Assembly (NCBI GenBank): GCA_016271365.2
Contig: CM057449.1
Coordinates: 1,559,506,501-1,559,570,500, forward strand
Reading direction: 5' to 3'
Source of the DNA: Neoceratodus forsteri
Lineage: Eukaryota; Chordata; Ceratodontiformes; Ceratodontidae
DNA: 64,000 nt
Position numbers and translations under genes: made by a program. This document shows, piece after piece, positions 43,529 through 53,976 of this stretch. Within the stretch, counting starts at the first letter, position 1, and each line of letters starts with the position of its first letter. The notes under the pieces were generated by a model, which was not told where the DNA came from, did no database searches, and saw only the letters and a list, made by a program, of their open reading frames with translations.

Positions 43529-46280
43529 ATGAGTACCAATGCCCATAGTCTGGGCAACAAGCTCCCTGAGCTGGTGGCCTTGATGGAAGATGGATGCCTG
43601 GATAGTAGCAGACACAGAAACATGGTACACAGAGAACCATGACTGGGATGTTAACATACCAGGGTACATAACCTACAGGAGAGACAGGCAAGGAGAAGAG
43701 GGGGTAGTAGCTCTATGTAAAGGAAGGGATAAAAGCAACTGAACAAAAGAGTAAACAGGGAGGAGAGGAGGCACTGTGGGTCACCTTGGAGACTGGAAAG
43801 GGCACCACAATCTGCACAGGGGTTGTGTACAGACCCCCGTGTCAGGGGGAAGGAATGGACAAGGATATGATAGAAGGCATTCTTAGGATGGCAGAGAAAG
43901 GGGAGTTACTGTTGATGGGAGACCTGAATATGCCAGATGTTAACTGGAGCACATTTGCTACAGCCACATCCAAGAGCAGGGCCATTCTCGATGCCCTATA
44001 GATGGCAGGCCTCAGACAGCAAGTTTCGGAACCCATTCATGAGGGAGCAATCTTAGACCTCATACTCTCAAATGGGGGCAGTGAGAGGATCTCAGATCTA
44101 GAAGTGGGTTGCCATCTGGGAACAAGTGACCATCAAACAGTGTGGTTCACGCTAAACTGAGCTACAGAGTCAAGCCATACAAAAGTGAGGGTACTGGACT
44201 TCAGGAAGGCTGACTTTCGCAAGATGGGAGAGTGCCTCAGAAAAGCACTAGCAAACAGGCTAGAAGGAGGGGTGGAGCAACAATGGGGAATCATCAAAAC
44301 TGCCATCGCAGAGGCAACAAGCCTTTGTGTGAAGCAAATAAACAAATCAAAATGAAAGAAAAAGCTACTATGGTTCTCAAAAGAGGTGGCTGGGAAAGTA
44401 AGGGAGAAAAATATAGCATTCTGGAAGTATAAGGAAACACAGAAGGAGCAGGACAGAGTGCTGTACCAGTTAAGGCAGAAGGAAGCAGAGAGGGAAGTCA
44501 GAATAGCAAAGGCCCAAACTGAGGAAAAGATAGCCAACTCAGTTAAGAAGGGGGACAAAACCTTTTATAGGTACATCAGCAAGCGCAGAAAGACAAAGGG
44601 AGGGATAGTGAGGCTGAATAGAATGAACATGGGTGGGCAGAGGGGGACAGTGAAAAAGCAGGGATACTAAATGAATATTTATGTTCAATATTCACAAAAG
44701 AGGAGGGGGAAGTGCCTAATCCAATTAACAGAAGCACTCTTGATTGGGGGTTGATCCCAGTCCTTTCACAGAAGAAAGGGTTCTGCAAGAACTCCTAAAA
44801 CTGAAGGTGGACAAAGCAATGGGGCCTGATGGAATTCACCTCAGAATTCTAAAAGAATTAAGGGGGGAACTAGTGAAACCACTGGCAACTCTTTTTAATA
44901 AATCATGGGAGGATGGTGTGGTACCCGAGGACTGGAGGAAGGCGAATGTGATTCCTCTTCACAAAAGTGGGACCAAGACAGAGACAGGAAACTACAGACC
45001 TGTCAGTTTGACCTCTGTGGTAGGGAAAGTGATGGAGTCACTTCTGAAGGAAACAATTGTTGAGTACCTACAGGCCAGTGAGGCACACGACCCAAGGCAG
45101 CATGGGTTCACAGCGGGAAGGTCATGTCAGACGAATCTAATAGATTTCTTTGACTGGTTGACCAAAGTAGTAGACCAGGGAGGGGCAGTGGACATGGCCT
45201 ACCTAGACTTTAGCAAGGCATTTGACACAGTCCCACACAAAAGATTAACAGTCAAATTAACCAGCCTGGGAGTGGGTCCCAGGGTGGTAGCCTGGGTAAA
45301 ACATTGGCTGGACAACAGGACACAGAAGGTAATTGTAAATGGAGTTCACTATGAAGAAAGAGGGGTTACTAGTGGGGTACCGCAGGGTTCAGTGCTGGGA
45401 CCAGTCCTTTTTAATGTCTTTATAAGTGACATTGCAGAGGGACTGGAAGGAAAAGTATGCCTCTTTGCAGATGACACAAAGATCTGCAACAGGGTTGATA
45501 CACAAGGAGGCGTGGAAAGGATGAGAAGGGACTTGGCAAGGTTGGAAGAATGGTGAGAAGTATGGCAGCTAGGATTCAATGCAAAGAAGTGCAAAATAAT
45601 GCACCTGGGAAACAAGTACCCAGGGGAAGAATACACAATGGGGGAGGTAGTAACAACAACAAAAAGGAAAGGGGCCTGGGGTAATCATATCAGATGACCT
45701 TAAGGTTAGCAAGCAATGGAGAAGGCAGTAGGGAGGGCTGGGGTATACTGGGATGCATAGGAGAGGCATCACCAGCAGAAAACAGGAAGTTGTTATCCTG
45801 CTGTACAGACAGTTGGTGAGACCCCATCTGGAGTATTGCGTCCAGTTCTGGAGACTCCATCTCCATAAGGACATAGACAGGATAGAGGCAGTCCAGAGGA
45901 GGCAACTAAAAGTGTGTGAGGGTCTGCAAGAGAAGCCGTACAAGGAGAGACTTAAGGAGCTTAATATGTATACCCTTGAGGAAAGAAGGGGTGGGACATG
46001 ATAGAAACTTTTAAGTACCTTAGTGGAATCAACAAAGTCCAAGAGGGTAGCATCATTCAGAAAAAGAGACATGCAAGAACAAGGGGACACAATTTAAAGA
46101 TAGAGGGGGGGCAGTTCAGGGGCAATGTGTGAAAGTATTTTTTCACAGAGAGGGTAGTGGATGCATGGAACAGCCTTCCTGAGGAGGTTGTGGGGTCTAA
46201 AACTGTGGGAGAATTCAAGAATGCATGGGACAGTCATAAGGCAATTCTTGTCGGGGGTAGGAAGAAACAGGCTGTTGGTT
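43529..46280 (+). pseudogene. CR1-d ORF2: endonuclease-reverse transcriptase
   Basis: Endonuclease: 'MSTNAHSLGNKLPELVALME', a shift, then 'TGVVYRPPCQGEGMDKDM', 'LLMGDLNMPDVNWS' and 'GCHLGTSDHQTVWF'. Linker: 'NSVKKGDKTFYRYISKRRKT'. The RT lies in one clean 270-aa frame, 44744-45556: 'DKAMGPDGIHLRILKEL', 'NYRPVSLTSVVGKVMESLL', 'HGFTAGRSCQTNLIDFFDW', 'AYLDFSKAFDTVPHKRL' (45200-), '[19 protein letters not shown]' and 'CLFADDTKICNRVD' (45463-). All three catalytic Asp codons are intact. It stops at 45554-45556 (TGA in place of the Ser of 'EEWS'), and the tail continues in other frames. Confidence 0.9.
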
Positions 46281-46940
46281 AACTAGGATCTGCGGCCTAT
46301 CCTGTAGGTAGGGAAATGGGCAGACTAGATGGGCCAGGCAGTCCTTATCTGCCATCAAAGTCTATGTTTCTATGAAAGGAGGGAGAGGGGGGACATGATA
46401 GAAACTTTCAAGTATCTCAAGGGAATTAACAAGGTACAAGAGGGTAGTATCTTTCAGAAGAAGAGATGTGCAAGAACAAGGGGGCACAATTTGAAGATAG
46501 AGGGGGGATGGCTCAGAGATAATGTTAGAAAGTGTTTTTTCACAGAGAGAGTTGTGGATGCATGGAACAGCCTTCCTAAGGAGGTTGTGGAGTCAGGAAC
46601 AGAGGGAGAATTCAAGAATGCATGGGACAGGCATAAGGCAATTCTAGTGGGGGGCAGGAGGAAGTAAGCTGTTGATTAACTGGAATCTGCAGCTTATTCA
46701 TCAGGTAGGGAAATGGGCAGACTGGGTGGGTCAAGCGGTCCTTATCTGCCGTCAAATTCTATGTTTCTATGTTTCTAGTTTAGATATTTTTATTGATTGT
46801 TTTGCCTATTATTGTTAAATGTGTTTGTTATATTTGTAATTTATAATTTATGGCACTTTAGGTAGTGTACAGGACTGTCTTGTAAACTGGACTGTCGAAG
46901 TCCAAATGGCATATTTTCCTGTTTAAAATAAAGTCTTACC

Positions 46941-47115
46941 ATTTTGCCATAATATTCAAAATATCCCTTGAGTTACCCACCTCATGAACAAGACATGTCT
47001 TTTTTCAAATCCCCTCCAAAAACATGTTTTTGCAATCGCATTGCAAAACCACTTTTCAGATGGGATTAAAAAAATTCCATGTATTTGAGCATAATGTCAG
47101 GCAATAAAAAGACTA
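46941..47115. repeat. P-family array resumes (copy I)
   Basis: 'caaaatatcccttgagttac', 'ccacctcatgaacaagacat' and 'caaatcccctccaaaaacat' match the modules at 39370-39480. The sequence continues to 'aataaaaagactat', where the MITE-like element begins, and resumes after it with 'atgttgtaaatttggggtca' at 47859. Confidence 0.75.
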
Positions 47116-47858
47116 TGGGCCCAATTCCAAGATGACTTGTTCATGGCACAAGGCTATTTATGCCAAACCCCATGGCGTAAATTGCACCTTACACCATGGG
47201 ATATGCACATCATGATTCCAAGATGCGGATTGTGCCATGCCACTTGCGGGCTGCGCCAAAGGTGGGCTACGCCACCCACTACACCTGCAACCCACAGTGG
47301 CATGCTGCAAGTGTGGGTTACAGCAGCAACTGTTCCCTATTCCAAAAGGGTGGCTGCCATAACCCACCTATGCCATTCCGGGACCTGGTTTGGCACAGCG
47401 GGGTTAGACCTTCTTGGAAATGGTCTAAGGAACATCTGTCCTGGCACATCGATGGATGCCCCCTTGCAGTGCTGCAGAAATGCCATGTCTGTGCCCCATG
47501 TGCTCTCCTGCTCAGACATGCCCCCAACCCCTAAAATCTGGGGATCCCCGGGTCTGTTTTCTGTCATGCCCCCCAATCACCAGTGCCAACCGGCTGGCCC
47601 CCCATGTCTCAGGTGCATGTGGGTGCATTTCAGGGTGGGAGCCTCCGAGGGGGCAGTAGATTGCATGCTGTGACTTGTGGCACCCAGGTCCAGTGCATCA
47701 TTCCCTTGGTGCTATCCTGTGGTTGCCACAAGTCACAGGCATAGGTGCCAGGAATCCCGCCTGTCTTAGAATAGGGTGCAGGGTCCCTGGCATAGCACCA
47801 CATGGCGCAACTCACATACACCCGTGAGTTGCGCCATGCATCTTGTAATCGGGCCCCA
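47116..47858. mobile_element. MITE-like element, GGGCCC-type terminal inverted repeats
   Basis: The left end 'gggcccaattccaagatg' and right end 'catcttgtaatcgggccc' are inverse complements with two mismatches over 18 bp. The outside bases 'aaaaagactat' and 'catgttgtaaatttggggtc' rejoin to the P-family phrase 'aaaaagactatgttgaaaat', so insertion into P is directly visible; the duplicated target would be only 2-3 bp (AT or YAT). The interior contains further inverted pieces ('ccatggcgtaaattgcacc' near the left, 'catggcgcaactcac' and 'gtgagttgcgccatg' near the right). No transposase. A short target duplication suggests, but does not prove, PIF/Harbinger-type mobilisation. Confidence 0.78.
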
Positions 47859-47884
47859 TGTTGTAAATTTGGGGTCAAAATGTG

Positions 47885-48257
47885 GGAACCCACTGACGAT
47901 TACATATTGCTCCTCAGATGGTCTATACTGGGTAAATACAATCTAAAAATGTGTAAAAGCAGGAGACCACTGAAAATCAGATATTGCATCTCATCTGGTC
48001 TATCCTGGGCAAATATATAGTAAAAAATGTGTAAAAGCAGGACCCCAGTACAATAGATGCCCCACTTAACTGTGCATCTATGCTGCTCTATCCTGGGAAA
48101 AATACACTGTAAAAGCTGGACAATTCTGAAAATGTAACTTGCCTTTCAGCTGTCCTGTCCCAGGTAAATACATTATAAAAATGGGTAAATGCAGGGCCAC
48201 AATGAAAACAAGATATTGCATCTCGGCTGTGCTATCCTAGATAAATACAGAGTAAAA
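47885..48257. repeat. Satellite B, ~75-bp monomers (five units)
   Basis: Units near 47890, 47970, 48048, 48122 and 48197 share 'atattgcatctcatctggtc', 'tatcctgggtaaatac' and 'atgtgtaaaagcaggacccc'. This monomer is the reverse complement of the ~75-bp tail of the MIR-like SINEs at 2.8 kb and 17.2-20.2 kb. The array is cut by CR1-e and resumes at 51946. Confidence 0.78.
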
Positions 48258-48990
48258 ACGAAAGAGGAGTGGTTGGCCCACAGTGGGCTCAGGGAGGATG
48301 AGGGCGGTGTGGAACAGAAGTATATCCCTCCAGTTGTACCTCTCCACAATTCATATGCCATTCTGGCAGAGTGTGGTTCCTCTATGGAAGCACCTGCAGT
48401 GGAGACCAAGGAGGATGCTGGGAACCTCCACAAAGTAGACCCACAGGAGGGTGGCATGGGACCCCACAGGGGAAGGAAACAACTCCTGGTGGGGGACTCC
48501 ATTGTTAGGAGTGTAGAACTGGAGGAGGGAAGGGAGAGGGAGGTAAGGTGCCTGCCTAGCACCATGGCTGGGAGGGACAAGGACCGAATCCTCAGAATTG
48601 CAGCAGCAGCTTCATGGGGGAGGGAGCTGGATGTCATTGTCCACCTAGGAACAAATGACCTGGCTGGGAAAGTGATCACAGCAGTGCAGGAGGAGTTTGC
48701 AGAGTTGGGGAGGGGCCTTAGACAAGTAGCACACATGGTAACCTACTCAGAGGTGCTGTCTGTCTATGGCATGGGCGAGGCTAGGGTGCTCTGCACCATG
48801 GGATTCAATCAGTAGTTGAAAAAATGGTGCAGAGCTTAGGGTTTTGGCTTCACTGGGGAGTGGGGGTCCACCTGGAGGGATGCAGGCCTCTACTGGCGTG
48901 ATGGTCTGCATCTGTCCAGGAGGGGAACCAGGATCCTAGGTGATAGGTTTAAATGCTTCATTGGCAAGCATTTAAACTAGCCAAGGGGGG
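48258..48990 (+). pseudogene. CR1-e ORF1: SGNH esterase with catalytic motifs kept
   Basis: 'LLVGDSIVRSVELEEGRE' (GDS nucleophile, 48484-), 'RELDVIVHLGTNDLAGK' (GxND, about 48630-48665), 'FAELGRGLRQVA' and, after two in-frame TAG stops (48813 and about 48837), 'YWRDGLHLSRRGTRILGD' (Asp and His, about 48890-48935). All triad positions are readable, which makes this the best template here for the family's esterase. The zinc-binding N-terminus is absent. Confidence 0.83.
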
Positions 48991-49169
48991 AGGCACTGAA
49001 AAGGAGAAGGGAAATCATAGCCCCCCTTAAAATCAGGGTAGTTAGTGAGGTAAACATCAAGATAGAGAAGTCGATAGGGAGAAGGGCAGGGGTAAATGGA
49101 GAAAAAGACAAAGGCAGTAAGGACAGGGATTGGGCAAAAAGGGAGCAAGGCCATCAAAAATGGAGGGTA

Positions 49170-51870
49170 ATGAGTACCAATGCCCGTAGTCTAGGTAACA
49201 AGCTCCCTGAACTGGTGGCCTTGATGGAAGAGGGATGCCTGGATATCGTGGCAGTCACAGAAACATGGTACACAGAGAAGGATGACTGGGATGTCAACAT
49301 ACCAGGGTACACAATCTACAGGAGGGCCAGGGAGGGTAGAAGAGGTGGAGGAGAAGTAGCTCTCTATGTAAGGGAAGGGATCAAAGCAACAGAAGTAAAG
49401 GGTAAACAGAGGAGAGGAGGCACTGTGGGTCACCCTGGAGACTGGAAATGGCACCACAATCCGCACAGGGGTTGTATACAGACCCCCACCTCAGGGGGAG
49501 GAAATGGACAAGAAAATGATAGACGGCATCCTTAGGATGGCAGAGAAAGGGGAGATATTGCTGATGGGGGACATGAATATGCCAGATGTTAACTGGAGAA
49601 CCTTTGCTGCAGCCACATCCAAGAGTAGGACCATTCTCGATGCCCTATGGGAGGCATGCCTCAGACAGCTAGTGATGGAACCCACTTGGGAGGGAGCAAT
49701 CTTAGACCAAGTACTCTCAAATGGGGACGGAGAAAAGATCTCAGATCTAGAAGTGGGTAGCCATCTGGGAACAAGTGACCATCAAATAGTGTGGGTCACG
49801 ATAAACTCAGCTGTAGAGTCAAGCCATACAACAAAACTGAAGGTACTGGACTTCAGGACTGCTGATTTTCTTAAAATGGGAGAGTGCCTCAGAAAAGCAC
49901 TAGCAAACAGGCAAGAAGGGGGGTGGAGCAACAATGGGGAAACATCAAACTGCCATCACAGAGGCAACAAGCCTTTGTGTGAAGCAAATAAACAAATCAA
50001 AACGAAAGAAAAAAACATTATGATTCTCAAAAGAGGTGGTGGAGAAGGTTAGGGAGAAAAAATACAGCATTCAGGAAGTATAAGGAAACACAGAACGAGC
50101 AGGACAGAGAACTGTACCAGTTAAAGCAGAAGGAAGTGAGGAAGGCAGTCAGAATAGTAAAGGCTCAAACTGAGGAAAAGACAGCCAACTCGGTTAAAAA
50201 GGGAGATAAAACCTTTTATAGGTACATTAGGGGGCGAAGAAAGACAAAGGGAGGGATACTGAGGCTGAATAAAGAGGAGGGTGGGTGGGCAGAGAGGGAC
50301 AGTGAAAAAGCAGGGATAATGAATGAATACTTCTGCTCAGTATTCACAAAAGAAGAGGAGGGGAGATACCTAATCCAGTCAATAGAAGCACTCTGAATAG
50401 GGGGGTCGACATCAGTCCTTTCACAGAAGAAAGGGTTCTGAAAGAACTCCTAAAACTGAAGGTGGACAAAGCAATGGGGCCTGATGGGATTCACCCCAGA
50501 ATTCTAAAAGAACTAAGGGGAGAACTAGTAACACCATTGACTACCCTTTTTAACAAATCATGGGAGGATGGTGTGGTACCTGAGGACCGGAGGAGGGCGG
50601 ATGTGATTCCTCTTCACAGAAGTGGGAGCAGGGCAGAGGCAGGAAATTACAGACCTGTCAGTTTGACCTCAGTGGTAGGGAAAATGATGGAATCATTTCT
50701 GAAGGAAAGAACTGTTGAGTACCTAGAGGCTAGTGGGGCACAGGACCCAAGGCAACATGGATTCACAGAGGGAAGGTCATGTTAGACAAATCTAATTAAT
50801 TTCTTTGACTGGGTGACAAGTAGTAGACCAGGGAGGGGCTGTGGACATAGCCTACCTAGACTTTAGCAAATAAATTAGCCAGCCTGGGAGTGGGTCCCAG
50901 GGTGGTAGCCTGGGTAAAACACTGGCCGGACAACAGGATGCAGAGTGTAATAATAAACAGAGTCCACAGTGAAGAAAGGGGGGTTACTAGTGGGGTACAG
51001 CAGGGTTCAGTACTGGGTCAGGTCCTTTTTAATGTCTTTATAAGTGACATTGAAGAGGGATTGGAAGGAAAGGTATGTCTCTTTGCAGACGACACAAAGA
51101 TCTGCAACAGGGTTGATACACAAGATGGGGTGGAAAGGATAAGAAGGGACGTGGCAAGGTTGGAGGAATGGTCAAATGTATGGCAGCTTAGATTCAACAC
51201 AAAGGAGTGCACAGTAATATACCAGGGAAACAAAACCCTGGGGAAGAGCACACAATGGGGGGTGAGATACTGACAGCAACAAAAATGGAAAGGGACCTGG
51301 GTAGTAATATCAGATGACCTAAAGTGGGTAAGCAATCTGAGAAGGCAGTAAGGAGGGCTGGGGCATATACTGGGATGCATAGGGAGAGACATCACCAGTA
51401 GAAAACAGGAAGTTGTTATCCCTCTGTACAGATAGTTGGTGAGATACCATCTGCACAAAGACATAGGGAGGAAGCTGTCCAGAGGAGGGCAACCAAAATA
51501 GTACAGGGTCTGCACCAGAAGACATATGAAGAGAGACTAAAGGAGCTTAATATGTATACCCTCAAGGAAAGGAAGGAGAAGGGGGACATGATAGAAACTT
51601 TCAAGTACCTCAAGGGATCAACAAAGTCCAAGAGGTTAGCATCTTTCAGAAAAAGAGATGTGCAAGAACAATGGGGCACAATTTGAAGATAGAGGGGGGA
51701 ACGGCTCAGAGGTGATGTGAGGAAGTATTTTTTCATGGAGAGGGTTGTGGATACATGGAACAGCCTTCCTGAGGAGGTCATGGAGTCAAAAACAGTGAGG
51801 GAATTCAAGAATGCATGGAACAGACATAAGGCAATTATAGTGGGGGATAAGAGAAAGTAGGCTGTCAGTT
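49170..51870 (+). pseudogene. CR1-e ORF2: endonuclease-reverse transcriptase
   Basis: Endonuclease: 'MSTNARSLGNKLPELVALME', 'LDIVAVTETWYTEKDDWDV', 'NIPGYTIYRR' (49170-49466), 'LLMGDMNMPDVNW' and 'GSHLGTSDHQIVWV' (49504-50052). RT: 'KAMGPDGIHPRILKELRGEL' and 'NYRPVSLTSVVGKMMESFL' (50462-50785), then motif A is damaged: after 'AYLDFSK' about 35 bp is deleted compared with CR1-d, removing the AFDTVPHKRL part. 'VLFNVFISDIEEGLEGK' and 'CLFADDTKICNRVD' follow (50890-51273). The tail 'AWNSLPEEVMES'-like text closes at about 51860. Confidence 0.87.
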
Positions 51871-51945
51871 AACTAGGATTTGGGAAATGGGCAGACTAGG
51901 TGGGCCAAGCGGTCCTTATCTTCCATCAAATTCTATGTTTCTATG

Positions 51946-52165
51946 TCAAAACTGGAAAAAGGAGGATCCCACTGAAAACAAGATAGCATCTGACCTGTAC
52001 TATCCTGGGTAAATTCAGTACAGCTCTGCTACTCTGGGTTAATACAGTATAAAACTGTGTAAAATCAGGACCCCATTGCAAATGACATATTACATCTCAT
52101 CTGGTCTATCTTGAGTAAATATATAGTATAAATGTGTACACGCAGGACCCAGTACAAAAGCTTGC
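51946..52165. repeat. Satellite B, continuation after CR1-e
   Basis: 'gatcccactgaaaacaagat', 'tactatcctgggtaaattca' and 'cattgcaaatgacatattac' (monomer starts near 51966 and 52070; the piece near 52020 is partial), matching the units at 47885-48257. This shows one array before CR1-e inserted. Confidence 0.78.
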
Positions 52166-52169
52166 ATGC

Positions 52170-53970
52170 AAACATTTGGCATTGACAAATGCTTTTTAAG
52201 TTTGCCATGCGCATGTGCATGCTGCAAATGTCTTGCTATGATAGTGATTTTTGAGGGGTGTGACACTGTCCCTCCAATGCAGAGCGGTGTCTTAGGGGTG
52301 AGTCAGTGCCGCAACAATCATCAGCCAGGCTGATCATGATGGAGTTTTGGCTTGCTGGGTGGAAACTTCATGTATTTCAAAAGAAAAAGCCAACCCAATC
52401 ATGGGTCGGCTCTTCCCTTTGATCTACGCCACCCAGCAAGCAAAGCTGATCTGTCATGGTCAGCCTGGAATGCCTGTAATGTCAAATATGCATGGGGCTC
52501 CCACCAGCTGTAACAGAAAACCATCCATCAATGTCTGTCACTGGCGCCCCCGTAACTATCCCCTGCACCCGACCCTCCCTCTCAGCACCCCACAAACATA
52601 ACACTGACACTGGGGGTGCCCAGTCCCCCAATTTCACCACCTCATAAGCAAACCCCCCACAGGCTATTACCACACTGCTCCCAATGCAGTCACATCCCTG
52701 GTGCTGAAGTGCTAGAAGGATCATTCACAGCAGTCCATCGATCTCTGTTGTTGCTGCCCCTGTAACTGTCCCGCCCACCTGATCCTCCCTCTCAGCACCC
52801 ACCACCCCACACACCCCCACAAACATAACACTGACACTGGAGGTACCCAATCCCTCAGTGTCATGACCTGAAATAAAGAAAATCTTCCCTCATAGTTTGC
52901 TTGTTTTTATACTTACAGACCCTGGGGGTGCCCAATCCCCCAGTGTCACTGTTGTTCTCTGTTATTGCCAACCCTGTATCTGTTCCACTCACCCAGCCCT
53001 CCCTCTCAGCACCCATCACCCCACCCACCCAAACATAACACTGACACTGGGGGTGCCTAATCCTCATGACCTGAAATAAAGAAAACCTTCCCTTGTAGTT
53101 TTTTTTTTTTTAATAAACCCTGTAACAAGAAAACCATCCATCGATGGCTGTTGCAGCCGTTACTGTCCCCCCACCTGACCCTCCCACTCAGCACCAATCA
53201 CCCCACCTCCCCCAAGCCCTTACTTGCCTACTAGGGGTCCAATGCCATAATCTTCTGTGGACCACAGACACGTCTTCACTCTTCAAAGCCAAACTGAATT
53301 GAGGAAACCATGCTGTTCAATGTATTTCAATGGGGTTGTGAACTTAGTGGCATAACTTGGCCAAATTGCATATTGTTGCCCCAAATTTTCAACATGCCTT
53401 TTTTGGGACCCACCTCATGAACAATTGCAGTGAAATTAGACCAATTCATCCCGAAAGGTGATATTGCGGTCCCTGCGTTAAATCACCTTTTGGGCAGGAT
53501 TTAAACATTTTCTCTGCCCTTGTTCATGAGGCAGGGTCATAAGAAGGTTATGTTGAAAATGTGGTGTAAAAATATTAAAAAACAAAGTTATGAGCCTATA
53601 TTGAATTTTGTGAATGCAGGCTCATAACTTTGGTAACTTTCAATATTTTTACCCCAAATTTACAACATAGCCATTTCTTTACAACACCTCATGAATGTGA
53701 CAGCTATCAGTTTTCAAATCCTGGCCAAAATGTGTTTTTTCACCCCAAAAAGAGATTTTGTGGTCCCTGTGCAAAATCACCTTTCGGGCAAGAGTTCAAC
53801 ACTTTCTGTGCCCTTGTTCATGAGAAAATTTGGTGTAAAAATGTTAAAAAACAACAAAGTTATAAAACTACGTTGAATTTTGCGAACACAGGCTCGTCAC
53901 TCTGGTAATTTTCAATATTGTGCCCCAAATTTTCAGCGTAGCCATTTCTTTATAGCACCTCATGAATGTG
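52170..53970. repeat. P-family composite repeat, copy II
   Basis: The left edge carries 'ggcattgacaaatgc' (52178-52192). Next is a long imperfect hairpin with 'cttgctgggtgg' (52350-) and 'ccacccagcaag' (52429-). From 52530 to 53230, three or four units of about 200-240 bp repeat 'ccctccctctcagcaccc', 'cataacactgacactggggg' and 'tgcccaatcccccagtgtca'. From 53390 the palindromic modules ('ccccaaattttcaacatgcc', 'gaaaggtgatattgcggtcc') begin and run into CR1-f at 53977. Confidence 0.72.
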
Positions 53971-53976
53971 ACAGAT
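53971..53976. repeat. Target-site duplication of CR1-f, left
   Basis: ACAGAT directly before the CR1-f 5' junction; the same six bases follow its 3' tail at 56441-56446. Removing CR1-f and one copy restores 'atgaatgtgacagatgttat' of the host repeat, which parallels 'atgaatgtgacagctatcag' at 53691. Confidence 0.85.

Larger units (their letters stand above)
42018..46374 (+). mobile_element. CR1 LINE 'CR1-d', near full length
   Basis: 4,357 bp with a 5' untranslated region (42018-42426), ORF1 (42427 to about 43345), ORF2 (about 43529-46280) and the 3' tail 'tctatgtttctatg' ending at 46374. It sits precisely between 'cccttgag' and 'aaaggaggg' of CR1-c, so the junctions are known to within a few bases. 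Together with CR1-g it is the most complete CR1 here. It is inactive because of several frameshifts and stops. Confidence 0.9.
41576..46776 (+). mobile_element. CR1 LINE 'CR1-c' (3' part), split by CR1-d
   Basis: 41576-42017 encodes the region after FADDT ('WSNTWQLRFNAKKCKVMHLG' -like, 'VIPVYRQLVRPHLKYCVQFW') and stops at 'aatatgtatacccttgag'. The text resumes at 46375 with 'aaaggagggagagggggg' and 'acatgatagaaactttcaag', exactly the sequence that follows in CR1-e and CR1-f, and ends in a (TTTCTATG) tail at 46776. Only 845 bp of CR1-c is present. Its target in L2-2 contained 'ttctatgtttct', so the exact junction is ambiguous. Confidence 0.88.
39921..46940 (+). mobile_element. L2-like LINE 'L2-2', split by CR1-c and CR1-d
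   Basis: 5'-truncated plus-strand element: 39921-41575 carries the RT, and 46777-46940 the 3' untranslated end ('atatttttattgattgtttt' to 'aaaataaagtcttacc'). Both sides are P-family sequence, with 'attttggcc' before and 'attttgcca' after, a possible target-site duplication of about 8 bp. The 5.2 kb in between is CR1. The RT frame is much better preserved than in L2-1, so this insertion is younger. Confidence 0.82.
48258..51945 (+). mobile_element. CR1 LINE 'CR1-e' in satellite B
   Basis: Plus-strand CR1, 3.69 kb, 5'-truncated inside ORF1 (it starts at the position of the 'SGLRE' block) and ending in 'ttctatgtttctatg' at 51945. Flanking sequence on both sides is satellite B; 'aaaac' next to both ends may be a short target-site duplication. 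It is the same subfamily as CR1-c and CR1-d, with the same endonuclease and RT signature. Confidence 0.88.

Noticed and set aside
42318..45905. Minus-strand ORFs up to 173 aa opposite CR1-d
   Set aside because: Antisense to the CR1-d coding sequence; Ser/Leu/Pro-rich translations typical of the complement of Glu/Lys-rich text.
47137..47673. 178-aa plus-strand ORF
   Set aside because: It lies wholly inside the MITE-like element (47116-47858) with its inverted interior and has no recognisable domain.
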